A stretch of 42,523 nucleotides of DNA from Methanonatronarchaeales archaeon. Its GTDB lineage: Archaea; Halobacteriota; Methanonatronarchaeia; JAANXF01. The notes below the pieces were generated by a model, which was not told the DNA's origin, ran no database searches, and saw nothing but the letters and a program-made list of their open reading frames with translations. This document shows, piece after piece, positions 1 through 8,770 of this stretch. The stretch is taken from the NCBI GenBank assembly GCA_018263395.1, contig JAANXF010000009.1, positions 1 through 42,523 of the forward strand, given 5' to 3'. The position numbers and the translations under genes are program-made. Each line of letters starts with the position of its first letter. The first letter of the stretch is position 1.

Positions 1-80
1 ATTCTTTTCTTCTTAATTTTGTTTACCAACTCTTTTTTAGAAATCCATTTTTTGGTTTCGGTGACGTAGTCTCTCGGCAT
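1..80 (-). CDS. Transposase N-terminus, partial (IS630-like)
   Basis: ATG lies at 80-78 on the minus strand and the frame runs off the left edge after 26 codons (begins MPRDYVTETKKWISKKEL, then a Lys-rich run). The Trp-Ile-Ser-Lys-Lys-Glu-Leu stretch followed by basic residues resembles the start of archaeal IS630-type transposases, where a helix-turn-helix follows. The catalytic DDE part is not in the window. The identical start occurs at 42444 on the plus strand. Confidence 0.55.
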   Translation of the reverse strand, partial: MPRDYVTETKKWISKKELVNKIKKKR

Positions 81-126
81 AAACCATCTTCAAGAGCAAA
101 CCATAAATAAGTTACGTCAATAACTA
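1..126 (-). mobile_element. Left partial copy of a TA-flanked, IS630-like transposon
   Basis: This is the exact reverse complement of 42398-42523. The outer element end, read inward on the minus strand, is TAGTTATTGACGTAACTTA, and it is followed outward by TA (127-128), as expected for a TA-targeting transposon. Only the transposase start is present; the rest lies outside the window. The end sequence resembles those of the three MITEs in this window, which points to one mobilisation system. The family assignment is inference from the TA target and the transposase start. Confidence 0.75.
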
Positions 127-153
127 TATACCTGTTCACGGGGTAATTCTCGG

Positions 154-1077
154 ATGGAACGCTGGCGACCGGTGAAACGGGCGACCCGGGAAAGAATGGC
201 CAGATCAAGGGCACTCCCCACCCGTAGCCCCCTGTTCGTCGCGCTGTCCGTTACCCTGTGCCTGATTTTACTGACAGGAGCCACTACAGCGGCCGTTACT
301 GCACCGGGCGAGGGAGACGGTGCGATCCTGAAATCGTCCGGTTACGAAAACTACTCGAAGCCCGACCGCGCCGAGGCGAGAGAGGTCAGGAGGGGACCGA
401 CCTGGGTCGACAGGCCCGGTCCCAACGGCACCCGGACACTTACGCTGCACACCGGTCCGGTGAACTACTTCAACGGCTCCGACTACGTCCCGATAGACCC
501 GAACGTCACGAAAGCCGGCAAGGGCAGGTACGGGGTGACGAAGGGGCAGTACAAGGCGCATTGGAACGATAGGGCGGAGCTGCGGGTCACCGACGGCGAA
601 CACTCCTTGACGTACAGGGAGAAGGGCGTGAACCACGGCGGGAAGAGCAGGAGGCCCGACCCGCCGGACAGGGCGAATGTCAAGGGGAACCGGATAAGCC
701 TACGAGCGGTTCTATCCCGACGTTGACTTGGAGTACAAATACTACCCGGATCTGCTGAAGCAGAACTACGTGCTCCAGACGCCGCCGCCCGGAAAGATCC
801 GGGACGAGTACATGGAGTTCAGGGGGGAGCTGAACACTCCGACGGCCTGGAGGTGTGGGTGGACGGCGAGCAGGTCGCGTCAGGAAGCGACATGGAGAGC
901 TTCTCTCCTGGGACACGTCGATGTACGACGACGGTCCTCACGTTATTCGGGTGGAGGTATGTGGGTGGTCGCGTGTACCCTACAGGCCGGTTCGATGTTG
1001 TGGCGCTCAGCACTCATACGGCGTCATCACCGTTCAGAAGCCGTTCCTCATCATCGCGCCGCTCAGAACCTGCGTAG
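154..1077 (+). pseudogene. Decayed secreted surface protein with Ig-like domain
   Basis: The first frame starts at ATG 154, or at ATG 196, which better fits a signal peptide: an Arg-rich start followed by a hydrophobic stretch ending ...LLTGATTAAV. The next part includes the TGPVNYFNGSDYVPID stretch typical of the N-terminal region of large secreted archaeal proteins. Homologous reading then moves between frames at about 697 (to YERFYPDVDLEYKYYP), about 838 (to SDGLEVWVDGEQV) and about 907 (to WDTSMYDDGPHVIRVEV, a bacterial Ig-like strand pattern), with perhaps one more shift after 960. At least three frameshifts make a functional product unlikely. The transposon end lies 26 bp upstream of ATG 154 and may have removed the promoter. 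The tail overlaps the convergent tiaS end. Sequencing error is a possible alternative for some of the shifts. Confidence 0.6.
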
Positions 1078-2265
1078 TGGTTTGGACAGGTGCCTCCTCG
1101 CCGAGGGCGGGACCTCGTGGAAACCTTCCTCGAGCTCCCTCTTAACTTTTAGCTCCGTCTTGGAGTCGGCACGGGTCCCGCAGCGCCTGCAGCGGTACCC
1201 CTGGTTCCGCCCCGCGCTCTCCATGGAGCGTCCGCAGCCGGGACAGGTCGGGTTCACGAGCTCGGACCTGTTCAGCGAGAGGACCTCGAGTCTCTCCAGG
1301 TTTACCGTGCCCCCGCCCGACTCCCTGTAGCTCCCGTAGACCGTCAGGCGGTCGCCCTCCCGGAGCCCCCTGACGACGTCACGGAAACCCTTCGTCGGTT
1401 CGTACGCCGCGCAGTCCACTGCCCCGCCGGGCCCCTCCAGGTTGAAGAAGACGTGACCGCCCTCTATCGTGCGGGGCGGCCCGGAAACGGTCCCGGTGAC
1501 GCGGTACGACCGGCGTGGTTTCAGCGAGCCCATGGAGCCGTTTACGACGTGGTCGTCAGTTCCCTGGTTGGTCCTGAAGACGCAGAACCCCTCTACGCTG
1601 TCGGTCTTAACCCGGCTCCACGCCTCCAGCACCGCCTCCTCCGAGTCGCCCCGGAGACCGAGCAGCACGGGGCAGGGAGTGGAGGGGACGCAGACCGGGG
1701 AGCCGTCGGGGTCCAGCGTGTCCCAGACCCCCTTCACGGCGGCGGCGTCGCGGATGGAGGCGTCATCGACCTCCCGCGCCCCATCCCGGTAGGCGAGGAG
1801 CTCGTACGTGGAGTCCCCGGGGCTCCAGGCGAGGGCGGCCGAGGCTCCGAGAAGCCCCCTTCCCCCGCCGAAGCTCTCCACCATCGAGGTGTTCCCTATG
1901 AGCGGAGCGACATCCTTCCTCTCCAGGACTGAGGTGACGCCCTTTCGGTAAAGCCCCTCTGCCCACTCCTCGTCCCGCGGGTCCTCCCTGCAGCCGACGA
2001 TTCCGGTGTCCGAGCCTGGCCGCCTCAGCCCCTCAATCACCGAGACGGTCTCCTCGAACGCCCCCTCCGCGTCCTCGACCCGGAGCCGGAGGGCGAGGGC
2101 GCCGTTCCCACGGGTCTTCCACGGAACCGTCGGGTTCAGCCGGACGAGGCTCGGGGGTTCCGGGGGGTCGCAATCCAGCTCCCTGAGTATGCGCCAGGCT
2201 GCGTGGGTCGTGCATCCCCCGTACGGGGAGTCGGTGTCGTCCAGCCCAAGGTGAAGCGTCTCCAA
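1063..2265 (-). CDS. tiaS: tRNA(Ile2) 2-agmatinylcytidine synthetase TiaS
   Basis: 400 aa, TTG start. TiaS attaches agmatine to C34 of tRNA-Ile(CAU) using ATP, so that the tRNA reads AUA; the enzyme is archaeal and essential. The N-terminus has the signature LGLDDTDSPYGGCTTHAAW. A central catalytic region is followed by an OB-fold-like stretch (about residues 255-330, VTGTVSGPPRTIEGGHVFF) and a C-terminal zinc ribbon (CPGCG...CRRCG at about 343-365). Length and domain order match the family. It is divergent from the PUA-protein gene across 71 bp; an AT-rich element at about 2292-2299 sits about 30 bases upstream of the start and could serve as its promoter. Confidence 0.93.
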   Translation of the reverse strand: METLHLGLDDTDSPYGGCTTHAAWRILRELDCDPPEPPSLVRLNPTVPWKTRGNGALALRLRVEDAEGAFEETVSVIEGLRRPGSDTGIVGCREDPRDEEWAEGLYRKGVTSVLERKDVAPLIGNTSMVESFGGGRGLLGASAALAWSPGDSTYELLAYRDGAREVDDASIRDAAAVKGVWDTLDPDGSPVCVPSTPCPVLLGLRGDSEEAVLEAWSRVKTDSVEGFCVFRTNQGTDDHVVNGSMGSLKPRRSYRVTGTVSGPPRTIEGGHVFFNLEGPGGAVDCAAYEPTKGFRDVVRGLREGDRLTVYGSYRESGGGTVNLERLEVLSLNRSELVNPTCPGCGRSMESAGRNQGYRCRRCGTRADSKTELKVKRELEEGFHEVPPSARRHLSKPLRRF

Positions 2266-2336
2266 CCTGTCCTACGTTCGCTCCGGCGGCCCTTAATTTC
2301 GACATCTCTTAGTGGCGCCGGCGACAACTCTTCCAC

Positions 2337-2807
2337 GTGAAGGTACTGAAGAGGCACCATCTCCGCGGTGACGGGGTGGCTGAGGCGAGGGAGGCGCTCG
2401 CCGCCTTCGGCGCGGAGCTGGATGGCGTCGTGGAGCTCGCCGAGACGGACTCCGGAGACGTCCTGCTGCTGAACGGAGAACCCGTCGCGTTCTACAGCGA
2501 CGACAGGCTGCTCCCGACTGTCCGCGGACTTATGAGGTGGGCTCCCGAGAGACGGAGGGTCACGGTGGACATGGGTGCGGTGAAGTTTATCTACAACGGG
2601 GCGGACGTGATGGCCCCCGGGGTTGTGGACGCGGACCCCTCAGTGGAGGAGGGAGACGCCGTTTTCGTGGACGAGGAGGCGCACCACAAGCCCCTCGCCG
2701 TCGGCGTGGCACTGGTAAGCGGCGAGGAAATGGTCTCCTCAGAGGTGGGCAGGGTCGTGGGGACGGTTCACCACGTCGGCGACGAGCTCTGGAACCTCCT
2801 TGACTGA
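2337..2807 (+). CDS. PUA-domain RNA-binding protein (COG2016-like)
   Basis: 156 aa, GTG start. The C-terminal half (about residues 75-150) has the PUA pattern: VDMGAVKFIYNGADVMAPGV, then EGDAVFVDEE, then a KPLAVGVALVSGEEM strand pair. The N-terminal half resembles the pre-PUA domain of the MCT-1/archaeal COG2016 family. Relatives bind structured RNA and are linked to ribosome or tRNA function; the exact target cannot be read from sequence. It is divergent from tiaS and 40 bp upstream of sepF in the same direction. Confidence 0.8.
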   Translation: MKVLKRHHLRGDGVAEAREALAAFGAELDGVVELAETDSGDVLLLNGEPVAFYSDDRLLPTVRGLMRWAPERRRVTVDMGAVKFIYNGADVMAPGVVDADPSVEEGDAVFVDEEAHHKPLAVGVALVSGEEMVSSEVGRVVGTVHHVGDELWNLLD

Positions 2808-2809
2808 AA

Positions 2810-2820
2810 AGAGATAAGTA
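2810..2820 (+). promoter_or_regulatory. Possible TATA element upstream of sepF
   Basis: The AT-rich stretch AGAGATAAGTA begins shortly after the stop of the PUA gene and lies about 28-38 bases before the sepF ATG. This is the spacing expected for a leaderless or near-leaderless archaeal promoter. It is seen by eye only. Confidence 0.3.
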
Positions 2821-2847
2821 CTGTACGGCGGAAATTTCGGCGGAGAA

Positions 2848-3225
2848 ATGGCTGAAGGCTTCCTTAGCAGTATATTTGGCCCGAAGAAACGGTCTTCCCT
2901 GCGGCTGGAGGACTACGTGGATCTCGACGAGGAGGAGAACAGCGACGGAGTGGGGAGCGGTCCTGCCGACCTCTACGTGAAGGTGGCGGAGCTCGGGGGT
3001 CTCAACGATGTGGCGAACATCAAGGAGGAGGTCTACAGCGGCAACGTCGTTCTCGTGGACGTCTCCCGGGTGGACGACGAGCTGTCCCTGGAGCGCTCCA
3101 TAAAGGAGCTTCGCCGGGTGGTATCCGACATAGATGGGGACATCGCGGCTATGGGGAACGATCAGGTGATAGTCACCCCAACGGTCATCAAGATAGATCG
3201 GGAGAAGATTCCTCCGGTGGAGTAG
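2848..3225 (+). CDS. sepF: Cell division protein SepF
   Basis: 125 aa, ATG start. SepF anchors FtsZ to the membrane in archaea that divide with FtsZ. The N-terminus (MAEGFLSSIFGPKK) is the short amphipathic membrane-binding helix. An acidic linker follows (residues about 22-40). The SepF core runs from about residue 41 (DLYVKVAEL) through VYSGNVVLVDVSRV and DIDGDIAAMGNDQVIVTP, matching the archaeal SepF dimer fold. No ftsZ is present in the window. The stop codon is followed at once by the TTG of the DUF2240 gene, so the two are probably translated together. Confidence 0.92.
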   Translation: MAEGFLSSIFGPKKRSSLRLEDYVDLDEEENSDGVGSGPADLYVKVAELGGLNDVANIKEEVYSGNVVLVDVSRVDDELSLERSIKELRRVVSDIDGDIAAMGNDQVIVTPTVIKIDREKIPPVE

Positions 3226-3690
3226 TTGACGGACCTCAGGCGCGCGGTAGCGAGGGCCTTTCAGGTGGAAAATGCGAGATCCCTCACCAGGGACGCCTGC
3301 AAAAAAACTCTGTCTCTGAAGCTCAACTGGTTCGAGCCGAGCGAGGCCGACCGGGTGATCGAACTCGCCCTGATGAGGGGCCTGCTGGAGGAGGACGGTG
3401 GAGAGCTTCGTCCCCTCTTCGACACCGGGGAGGCAGAGGTGCCTCTGGAGTTCTCGCCCGCCGTATCCCTCGACCGGGAGCGGGTCGAGGGCTCAGCGGA
3501 GAGGGCCATATCCGAGGTTGCCGGGGCCCTCGGGAAGGAGAAGAACGAGGTCGTGGCTGGCGCCAACTCGGTCCAGCACGAGCTGGGGAACGTCCTGTCC
3601 ATGGATGCAGCGGTCCTGGTCTACGCCCTAAGGAACGGGGTGAGGCTCGGGGACCTGGCGGGGGAATACGCAGAGGAGCTAAGGGCCTAA
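3226..3690 (+). CDS. DUF2240 family protein
   Basis: 154 aa, TTG start placed directly after the sepF TAG with no gap. It is recognised from the order of conserved parts: an N-terminal winged-helix-like region with LSLKLNWFEPSEADRVIELALMRGLLEE, a central acidic segment, and a C-terminal helical region (VVAGANSVQHELGNVLSMDAA). This family is known mainly from haloarchaea and has no established function. Zero spacing to sepF suggests translational coupling and perhaps a link to division. Its stop overlaps the convergent rfcS stop by 3-4 bases. Confidence 0.82.
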   Translation: MTDLRRAVARAFQVENARSLTRDACKKTLSLKLNWFEPSEADRVIELALMRGLLEEDGGELRPLFDTGEAEVPLEFSPAVSLDRERVEGSAERAISEVAGALGKEKNEVVAGANSVQHELGNVLSMDAAVLVYALRNGVRLGDLAGEYAEELRA

Positions 3691-4649
3691 GAGCCTGAGG
3701 AGTTCAGCGCCAGGTGGGCCAGGAGGCCCTCGAGCTGTATCCGCGGGTTAGCACCCTCTACTATGCGGAACTCCGCCTCGCCTATCCTGTCGACCAGCCT
3801 CGCCTTCTCCCTGTCCGGAATCGAGAGGTCGAACACGGTCCTGTGAAGCTGCCTCACCATGTCGTCTCCGGAGAGCCCTTCGTCTATGAGGAGCTCGTCC
3901 AGTAGGTCCCTTGCCCCCGAGAAGTCGCCCTTCAACGCGGAGACGAGGAGGTCCCGCGCCTTCTCCGGACGCGTGGCGGACACTACGCGGTAGACGTCGT
4001 CCTCTCCCACGTCGGGCCCCATCGCGGCGGCGCTCTGCAGCGCGGTGATGCCTCGGCGCAGGTCCCCGTTGGCCACGTACTCCAGGGCGTCGAGGGCCCC
4101 GTCTGAAACCGTCATGCCCTCTGCATCTGCTACCTCCGTAAGCCTCTCGCGGAGGTCGGCGTCCTGGATCGGCCTGAACCTGAAAACCGTGCAGCGTGAC
4201 TGGATGGGTTCGATTATCTTGGAGGAGTAGTTGCAGGAGAGGACGAAGCGGCAGGTCCCGGAGTACCTCTCCATGGTTCTGCGCAGGGCGGACTGGGCGT
4301 CGCTGGTCAGGGAGTCGGCCTCGTCGAGGAAGATAATCTTGAAGTCTGCCTCGCCCAGCGGAGCGGTCCTGGCGAAGTCCTTTATCTTGGTGCGGACCAC
4401 GTCGATTCCGCGCTCGTCAGACGCGTTGAGCTCCGAGAAGTTGCCGCCCCACTCCTCGCCGAAGAGCTCGCGTGAGAGGGCTATCGTGGTCGCGGTCTTG
4501 CCGACGCCCGGGGGGCCGGCGAAGAGCAGGTGCGGCACGTTTCCCTTCCTCACGTACGCCTTCAGCCGCTCTACGACACCGTCCTGGCCCACGATTTCGT
4601 CGAGGGAGCAGGGGCGGTACTTCTCGACCCAGAGGGAACTAATGGACAA
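3687..4649 (-). CDS. rfcS: Replication factor C small subunit
   Basis: 320 aa, TTG start. This AAA+ ATPase is the small subunit of the clamp loader that opens PCNA and loads it on primed DNA. It starts with the family hallmark LWVEKYRPCSLDEIVGQ. Walker A is GPPGVGKTA (about residues 45-53), the DEAD-type Walker B is IIFLDEADSL (about 104-113), sensor 1 is FVLSCNYSSKI, and the SRC arginine-finger motif is QSRC. Full length, no intein. The gene for the large subunit is not in the window. Confidence 0.96.
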   Translation of the reverse strand: MSISSLWVEKYRPCSLDEIVGQDGVVERLKAYVRKGNVPHLLFAGPPGVGKTATTIALSRELFGEEWGGNFSELNASDERGIDVVRTKIKDFARTAPLGEADFKIIFLDEADSLTSDAQSALRRTMERYSGTCRFVLSCNYSSKIIEPIQSRCTVFRFRPIQDADLRERLTEVADAEGMTVSDGALDALEYVANGDLRRGITALQSAAAMGPDVGEDDVYRVVSATRPEKARDLLVSALKGDFSGARDLLDELLIDEGLSGDDMVRQLHRTVFDLSIPDREKARLVDRIGEAEFRIVEGANPRIQLEGLLAHLALNSSGS

Positions 4650-4674
4650 TCCGGGTAGGAATCGGCTCCGTTCT

Positions 4675-4683
4675 GAATAAATC
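4675..4683 (-). promoter_or_regulatory. rfcS: TATA box for rfcS
   Basis: On the minus strand this reads GATTTATTC, 26-34 bases upstream of the rfcS TTG. The spacing implies a leaderless or very short-leader transcript. It is AT-rich in an otherwise GC-rich context. Confidence 0.45.
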
Positions 4684-4748
4684 TTCTCAAGAAGTACGGG
4701 CGGACCGGGAGGCCGCGGCTTCTTATTCCAGGGAGAACAAGTACCGGC

Positions 4749-5006
4749 ATGGACAGACGGACCCTGCGGATGATAAACGAGGACCTCGAGGCCACGGACT
4801 TCGCCTTCGTGGTGAGGAAAACGCCCGAGGGATTCACGACCACGCTACACGCCGAGAACGTACCGCCTATGGAGGCCGCCGTCGGCCTCCTGAACGGCGT
4901 GGAGAACCTGAAGAACAGCGCCCCGCCTATCTACTACCTGTTCCGCAAGATGCTTGAGGACACCGACGAGGTCGGACCCGGCGACTTCCTGCACGACGTG
5001 GACTGA
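4749..5006 (+). CDS. Small acidic protein of unknown function
   Basis: 85 aa, ATG start. No family was recognised. The sequence has strong third-position GC and acidic composition like its neighbours, so it looks truly coding. It is predicted to be soluble, mixed alpha/beta, with a Pro-Pro-Ile-Tyr-Tyr segment in the middle (about residues 58-63) and an acidic tail ending DFLHDVD. An AT-rich element (CTTCTTATTCC, about 4715-4725) lies about 28 bases upstream and fits a promoter. It is divergent from rfcS. Confidence 0.65.
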   Translation: MDRRTLRMINEDLEATDFAFVVRKTPEGFTTTLHAENVPPMEAAVGLLNGVENLKNSAPPIYYLFRKMLEDTDEVGPGDFLHDVD

Positions 5007-5031
5007 GGGGTGGCCGCCTCTATCCACAGTA

Positions 5032-5055
5032 ACTCCGCTTAAGACTCCGCTTAAG
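5032..5055. repeat. 12-bp tandem repeat, two copies
   Basis: ACTCCGCTTAAG occurs twice head to tail in the gap between the 85-aa gene and tRNA-Asn. It lies about 45 bp beyond the tRNA 3' end. No function is evident. Confidence 0.5.
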
Positions 5056-5100
5056 AAGGGTCCGGGAACGACGGTCTCGGGAGAACCCTATGCGATGTAG

Positions 5101-5173
5101 CGCCGCCTGGCGGACTCGAACCACCGGCTACGTGGTTAACAGCCACGCGCTCTACCAACTGAGCTAAGGCGGC
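5101..5173 (-). tRNA. tRNA-Asn (anticodon GTT)
   Basis: A full cloverleaf can be drawn on the minus strand. The acceptor stem GCCGCCT pairs with AGGCGGC, the D stem is GCTC/GAGC, and the anticodon stem CGTGG/CCACG encloses loop CTGTTAA with anticodon GTT. The T stem GGTGG/CCGCC has loop TTCGAGT. The discriminator base is G, as expected for archaeal tRNA-Asn. No CCA is encoded and no intron is present. Confidence 0.95.
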
Positions 5174-5260
5174 AACGTGTGTGGGAAAACCCCGGGAAGA
5201 GCCGAGGCGTCTCCGGCCTTCCTTCTACCCTTTTTCTAATAATCCTATCGAGGGAAACGC

Positions 5261-5542
5261 CTACAGGTCGTCCAGGATGTCGCATATCCCGGTCTCCAGC
5301 TCCCGGAGCCCCTGCCTGACGTCCTCCAGGTCGCCTCCGGATTGCTTAGCTCCCCGCTCGGATGGCTCCACGAACCCTTCCTTCTCGAGGACCCGGAGGG
5401 AGTAGCGAACCTTCGACTGCGTGAGACCGGTCTCCTCCGCCAGGCGCCGTATACCTATCGGCCCCTGGTCCCTGACGGTTCGAAGAACCTCCAGGTGCCT
5501 CCTGAGAAGCGACAGCTCCCCCTCCAGGCTCTCCGTCAGCAT
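5261..5542 (-). CDS. Winged-helix transcriptional regulator
   Basis: 93 aa, ATG start. A helix-turn-helix is clear in the middle (GIRRLAEETGLTQSKVRYSL, about residues 30-49), followed by a wing (RVLEKEGFVEPSERGAK) and a helical, acidic C-terminus likely used for dimerisation. This is a MarR/ArsR-like single-domain regulator; no ligand-binding domain or metal motif is visible. It is divergent from aroA with only 28 bp between the two start codons, so regulation of aroA or of itself is plausible but unproven. Confidence 0.75.
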   Translation of the reverse strand: MLTESLEGELSLLRRHLEVLRTVRDQGPIGIRRLAEETGLTQSKVRYSLRVLEKEGFVEPSERGAKQSGGDLEDVRQGLRELETGICDILDDL

Positions 5543-5570
5543 TAACCCTCTCTGGAGAAAAATTGGCCGC

Positions 5571-6842
5571 GTGGACGTAAAAGTATACCCGTCGGAGGTA
5601 TCGGGCGAGGTCGAGGCTCCGCCATCGAAGAGCTACAGCCACCGCGCAGTGCTGACCGCCGCCGCCTCCGGGGGCTCGTCGCGGATAGAGAACCTCCTTC
5701 TCTCGGACGACGTCGTGGCGTCGGTTGAGGCGACGAGGGCGCTGGGGGCCGCGGTGAGCATCGAGCCCGACGGGGGCTCCGCAGAGGTCGAGGGCTTCGG
5801 ATGCGAGCCCGAGACCCCCGAGAACGTCCTCGACCTGGGCAACTCCGGCACGACGCTCAGGCTCTGCGTCGGGCTGTGCGGACTCGTCGAGGGGGCAGCG
5901 GTACTCACCGGCGACGGGTCCCTGCGCTCACGGCCGAACGGCCCGCTGCTGGAGGCGATGAACGAGCTCGGTGCGGGGACGTTCTCCACCAGGGGAGACG
6001 GAACCGCCCCCGTCGTGGTCAGGGGCGGATTCAGGGGCGGCACGGCCGAGATGGACGGCTCCGTCTCCTCCCAGTTCTTCTCCTCCATCCTGCTGGCCGC
6101 CCAGTGCGGCGAGGAGCCGACGGTGCTGGGAGTCGATGGGGGCCTGAGGTCCCGGCCCTACGTGGAGATGACGATGGAGGTGCTCCGGGAGGCCGGGGGA
6201 ACCGTCGAGGCCCGGGAAGAGGGGTTCGTGGCGAGGCCATCGCACCTGACCGCCTTCGAGTTCACGGTGCCGGGGGACTACAGCTCGGCCTCCTATCCCC
6301 TGGCTCTCGGGGCGCTCTCGGGCGGCGTGGAGGTCCGGGGGCTGGGAGAGTCCGGCCAGGGGGACGCGGCGATCCTGGAGATCCTAGGGGAGATGGGGGC
6401 GTCCGTGGAGGCCCGGGGCTCCTCCGTGGCGGTGTCTCCCAGGGGGCTCAGCGGCGTGAAAGTGGACTGCGGCGACACGCCGGACCTCGTGCCCACACTG
6501 GCGGTGCTCGGCGCGCTCGCGGAGGGAACGACGGCGATAACCGGGGTGTCGCACCTGCGCTACAAGGAGACGGACAGGCTCGCCGCGATGGCCACCGAGC
6601 TGAAAAAGATGGGTGCAGAGGTCGAGGAGGGAGAGGAATTCCTTCGGATAGAGGGGGGGGACCTCGACGGGGCCGAGCTCGAGGGCCACGGGGACCACCG
6701 CGTCGTGATGGCACTGACGGTCGCCGCGCTGAGTGCCGGCTCCCCGTCGGTCATAAGGGGCGCTGAGTGCGTAGACGTCTCGTTCCCGGGTTTCTTCGAG
6801 GTACTGGAGGGGATGGGCGCGAGGATCGAGATGGCTGGTTAG
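5571..6842 (+). CDS. aroA: 3-phosphoshikimate 1-carboxyvinyltransferase (EPSP synthase)
   Basis: 423 aa, GTG start. It joins shikimate-3-phosphate and PEP to give EPSP, the sixth step of aromatic amino-acid synthesis. GTG at 5571 gives MDVKVYPSEVSGEVEAPPSK, which puts the substrate-binding SKSYSHR motif about 20 residues in, as in the family; in-frame codons further upstream overlap the divergent regulator. Other hallmarks are GNSGTTLRL (about 88-96), SVSSQFFSSILLAA, LRYKETDRL and GDHRVVMAL. Two pseudo-repeated domains and usual length. No other shikimate gene is in the window. Confidence 0.95.
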   Translation: MDVKVYPSEVSGEVEAPPSKSYSHRAVLTAAASGGSSRIENLLLSDDVVASVEATRALGAAVSIEPDGGSAEVEGFGCEPETPENVLDLGNSGTTLRLCVGLCGLVEGAAVLTGDGSLRSRPNGPLLEAMNELGAGTFSTRGDGTAPVVVRGGFRGGTAEMDGSVSSQFFSSILLAAQCGEEPTVLGVDGGLRSRPYVEMTMEVLREAGGTVEAREEGFVARPSHLTAFEFTVPGDYSSASYPLALGALSGGVEVRGLGESGQGDAAILEILGEMGASVEARGSSVAVSPRGLSGVKVDCGDTPDLVPTLAVLGALAEGTTAITGVSHLRYKETDRLAAMATELKKMGAEVEEGEEFLRIEGGDLDGAELEGHGDHRVVMALTVAALSAGSPSVIRGAECVDVSFPGFFEVLEGMGARIEMAG

Positions 6843-6858
6843 TCCACGGCGGCGGACA

Positions 6859-6866
6859 TTTTAAAT
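6859..6866 (+). promoter_or_regulatory. TATA box for the thioredoxin-like gene
   Basis: TTTTAAAT lies 25-32 bases upstream of ATG 6891. This fits a leaderless transcript and shows that the gene is transcribed separately from aroA. Confidence 0.5.
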
Positions 6867-6890
6867 GTGTCAGTTTCCAATCTCGTATAG

Positions 6891-7151
6891 ATGGCCCTAC
6901 TGGAATTCTACGGGGAGGAGTGCCCCCATTGCCGCAAGATGGAGAGCCTCGTCGAGAGGCTCGAGGAAGAGGAGGACGTGGAGTTCGAGAGGTTCGAGGT
7001 ATGGCACGACGAGGAAAACGCTCAGAAGCTCCGCGAGCTGGACCAGGACAGGTGCGGGGGGGTCCCGTTCTTCTACAACAAGGAGACCGAGGAGTTCATC
7101 TGCGGCGAGACGAGCTACGAGGACCTGAAGAAGTGGGCTGGTGTGGCATGA
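6891..7151 (+). CDS. Thioredoxin-like/glutaredoxin-like protein
   Basis: 86 aa, ATG start. Single thioredoxin-fold domain. The redox motif CPHC is at residues 11-14 after the first strand (LLEFYGEE), and the cis-proline strand is GGVPFFYNKETEE (about 59-71). The size and the short loop between them suggest a glutaredoxin-like or YbbN-type small thioredoxin. It probably reduces protein disulfides in the cytoplasm; the partner cannot be deduced from sequence. Confidence 0.85.
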   Translation: MALLEFYGEECPHCRKMESLVERLEEEEDVEFERFEVWHDEENAQKLRELDQDRCGGVPFFYNKETEEFICGETSYEDLKKWAGVA

Positions 7152-7460
7152 CCCTCCAACTTTCCCAGGCGAATACGTGTCTCCGGCACACACGTAAACG
7201 CTAAGGCGGGGCGCCAGAGTTGGCTGTGTTCAAATCCTTTGAGAATGGGCCCTCTCTATAGTGGTTATTGGAAGAGATAGGGAAATATCTTGGAGAAAGC
7301 TCTCCTTGACTCCGAAGTCGGAGGATAAAGGCCGTATCCACGGGGCCCAGGGCTGGCAACTTATCTAGAAAAATCGCTAAGCATCTTCAACAATCGCTAT
7401 GGTGTCCACCCCGACTCCGCTTATGCGCCTCAAAATGTTTAGCCCCGCACAACCCAATCA
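7152..7460. other. Intergenic stretch of about 310 bp without a recognised gene
   Basis: No convincing protein frame is present. A hairpin (TACGTGT 7174-7180 with ACACGTA 7190-7196) sits 23 bp after the thioredoxin-like stop and could end that transcript. A segment around 7226-7237 (TGTTCAAATCC) looks like a tRNA T-loop, but no cloverleaf can be built around it. TCTATAGTGGTTATTGG at 7255 resembles one MITE end weakly and has no partner. An AT-rich element, CAAAATGTTTA at 7430-7440, probably is the icd promoter. Confidence 0.5.
7174..7196 (+). terminator. Hairpin downstream of the thioredoxin-like gene
   Basis: A perfect 7-bp stem TACGTGT/ACACGTA encloses a 9-base loop, 23 bp downstream of the stop codon. 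There is no T-run after it, so its role as a terminator is inference. Confidence 0.3.
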
Positions 7461-8726
<1,266 letters not shown>

Positions 8727-8770
8727 CGGGCGACAGGTACTATTGGCCCAGATCCATACGTAGATATACG

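Noticed and set aside
7205-7250. A tRNA gene around the TGTTCAAATCC word
   Set aside because: No acceptor, D or anticodon stem could be paired around the T-loop-like sequence.
7255-7275. Fourth MITE copy starting TATAGTGGTTATTGG
   Set aside because: Only the first few bases match the family end and no matching CACTATA end follows within 150 bp.
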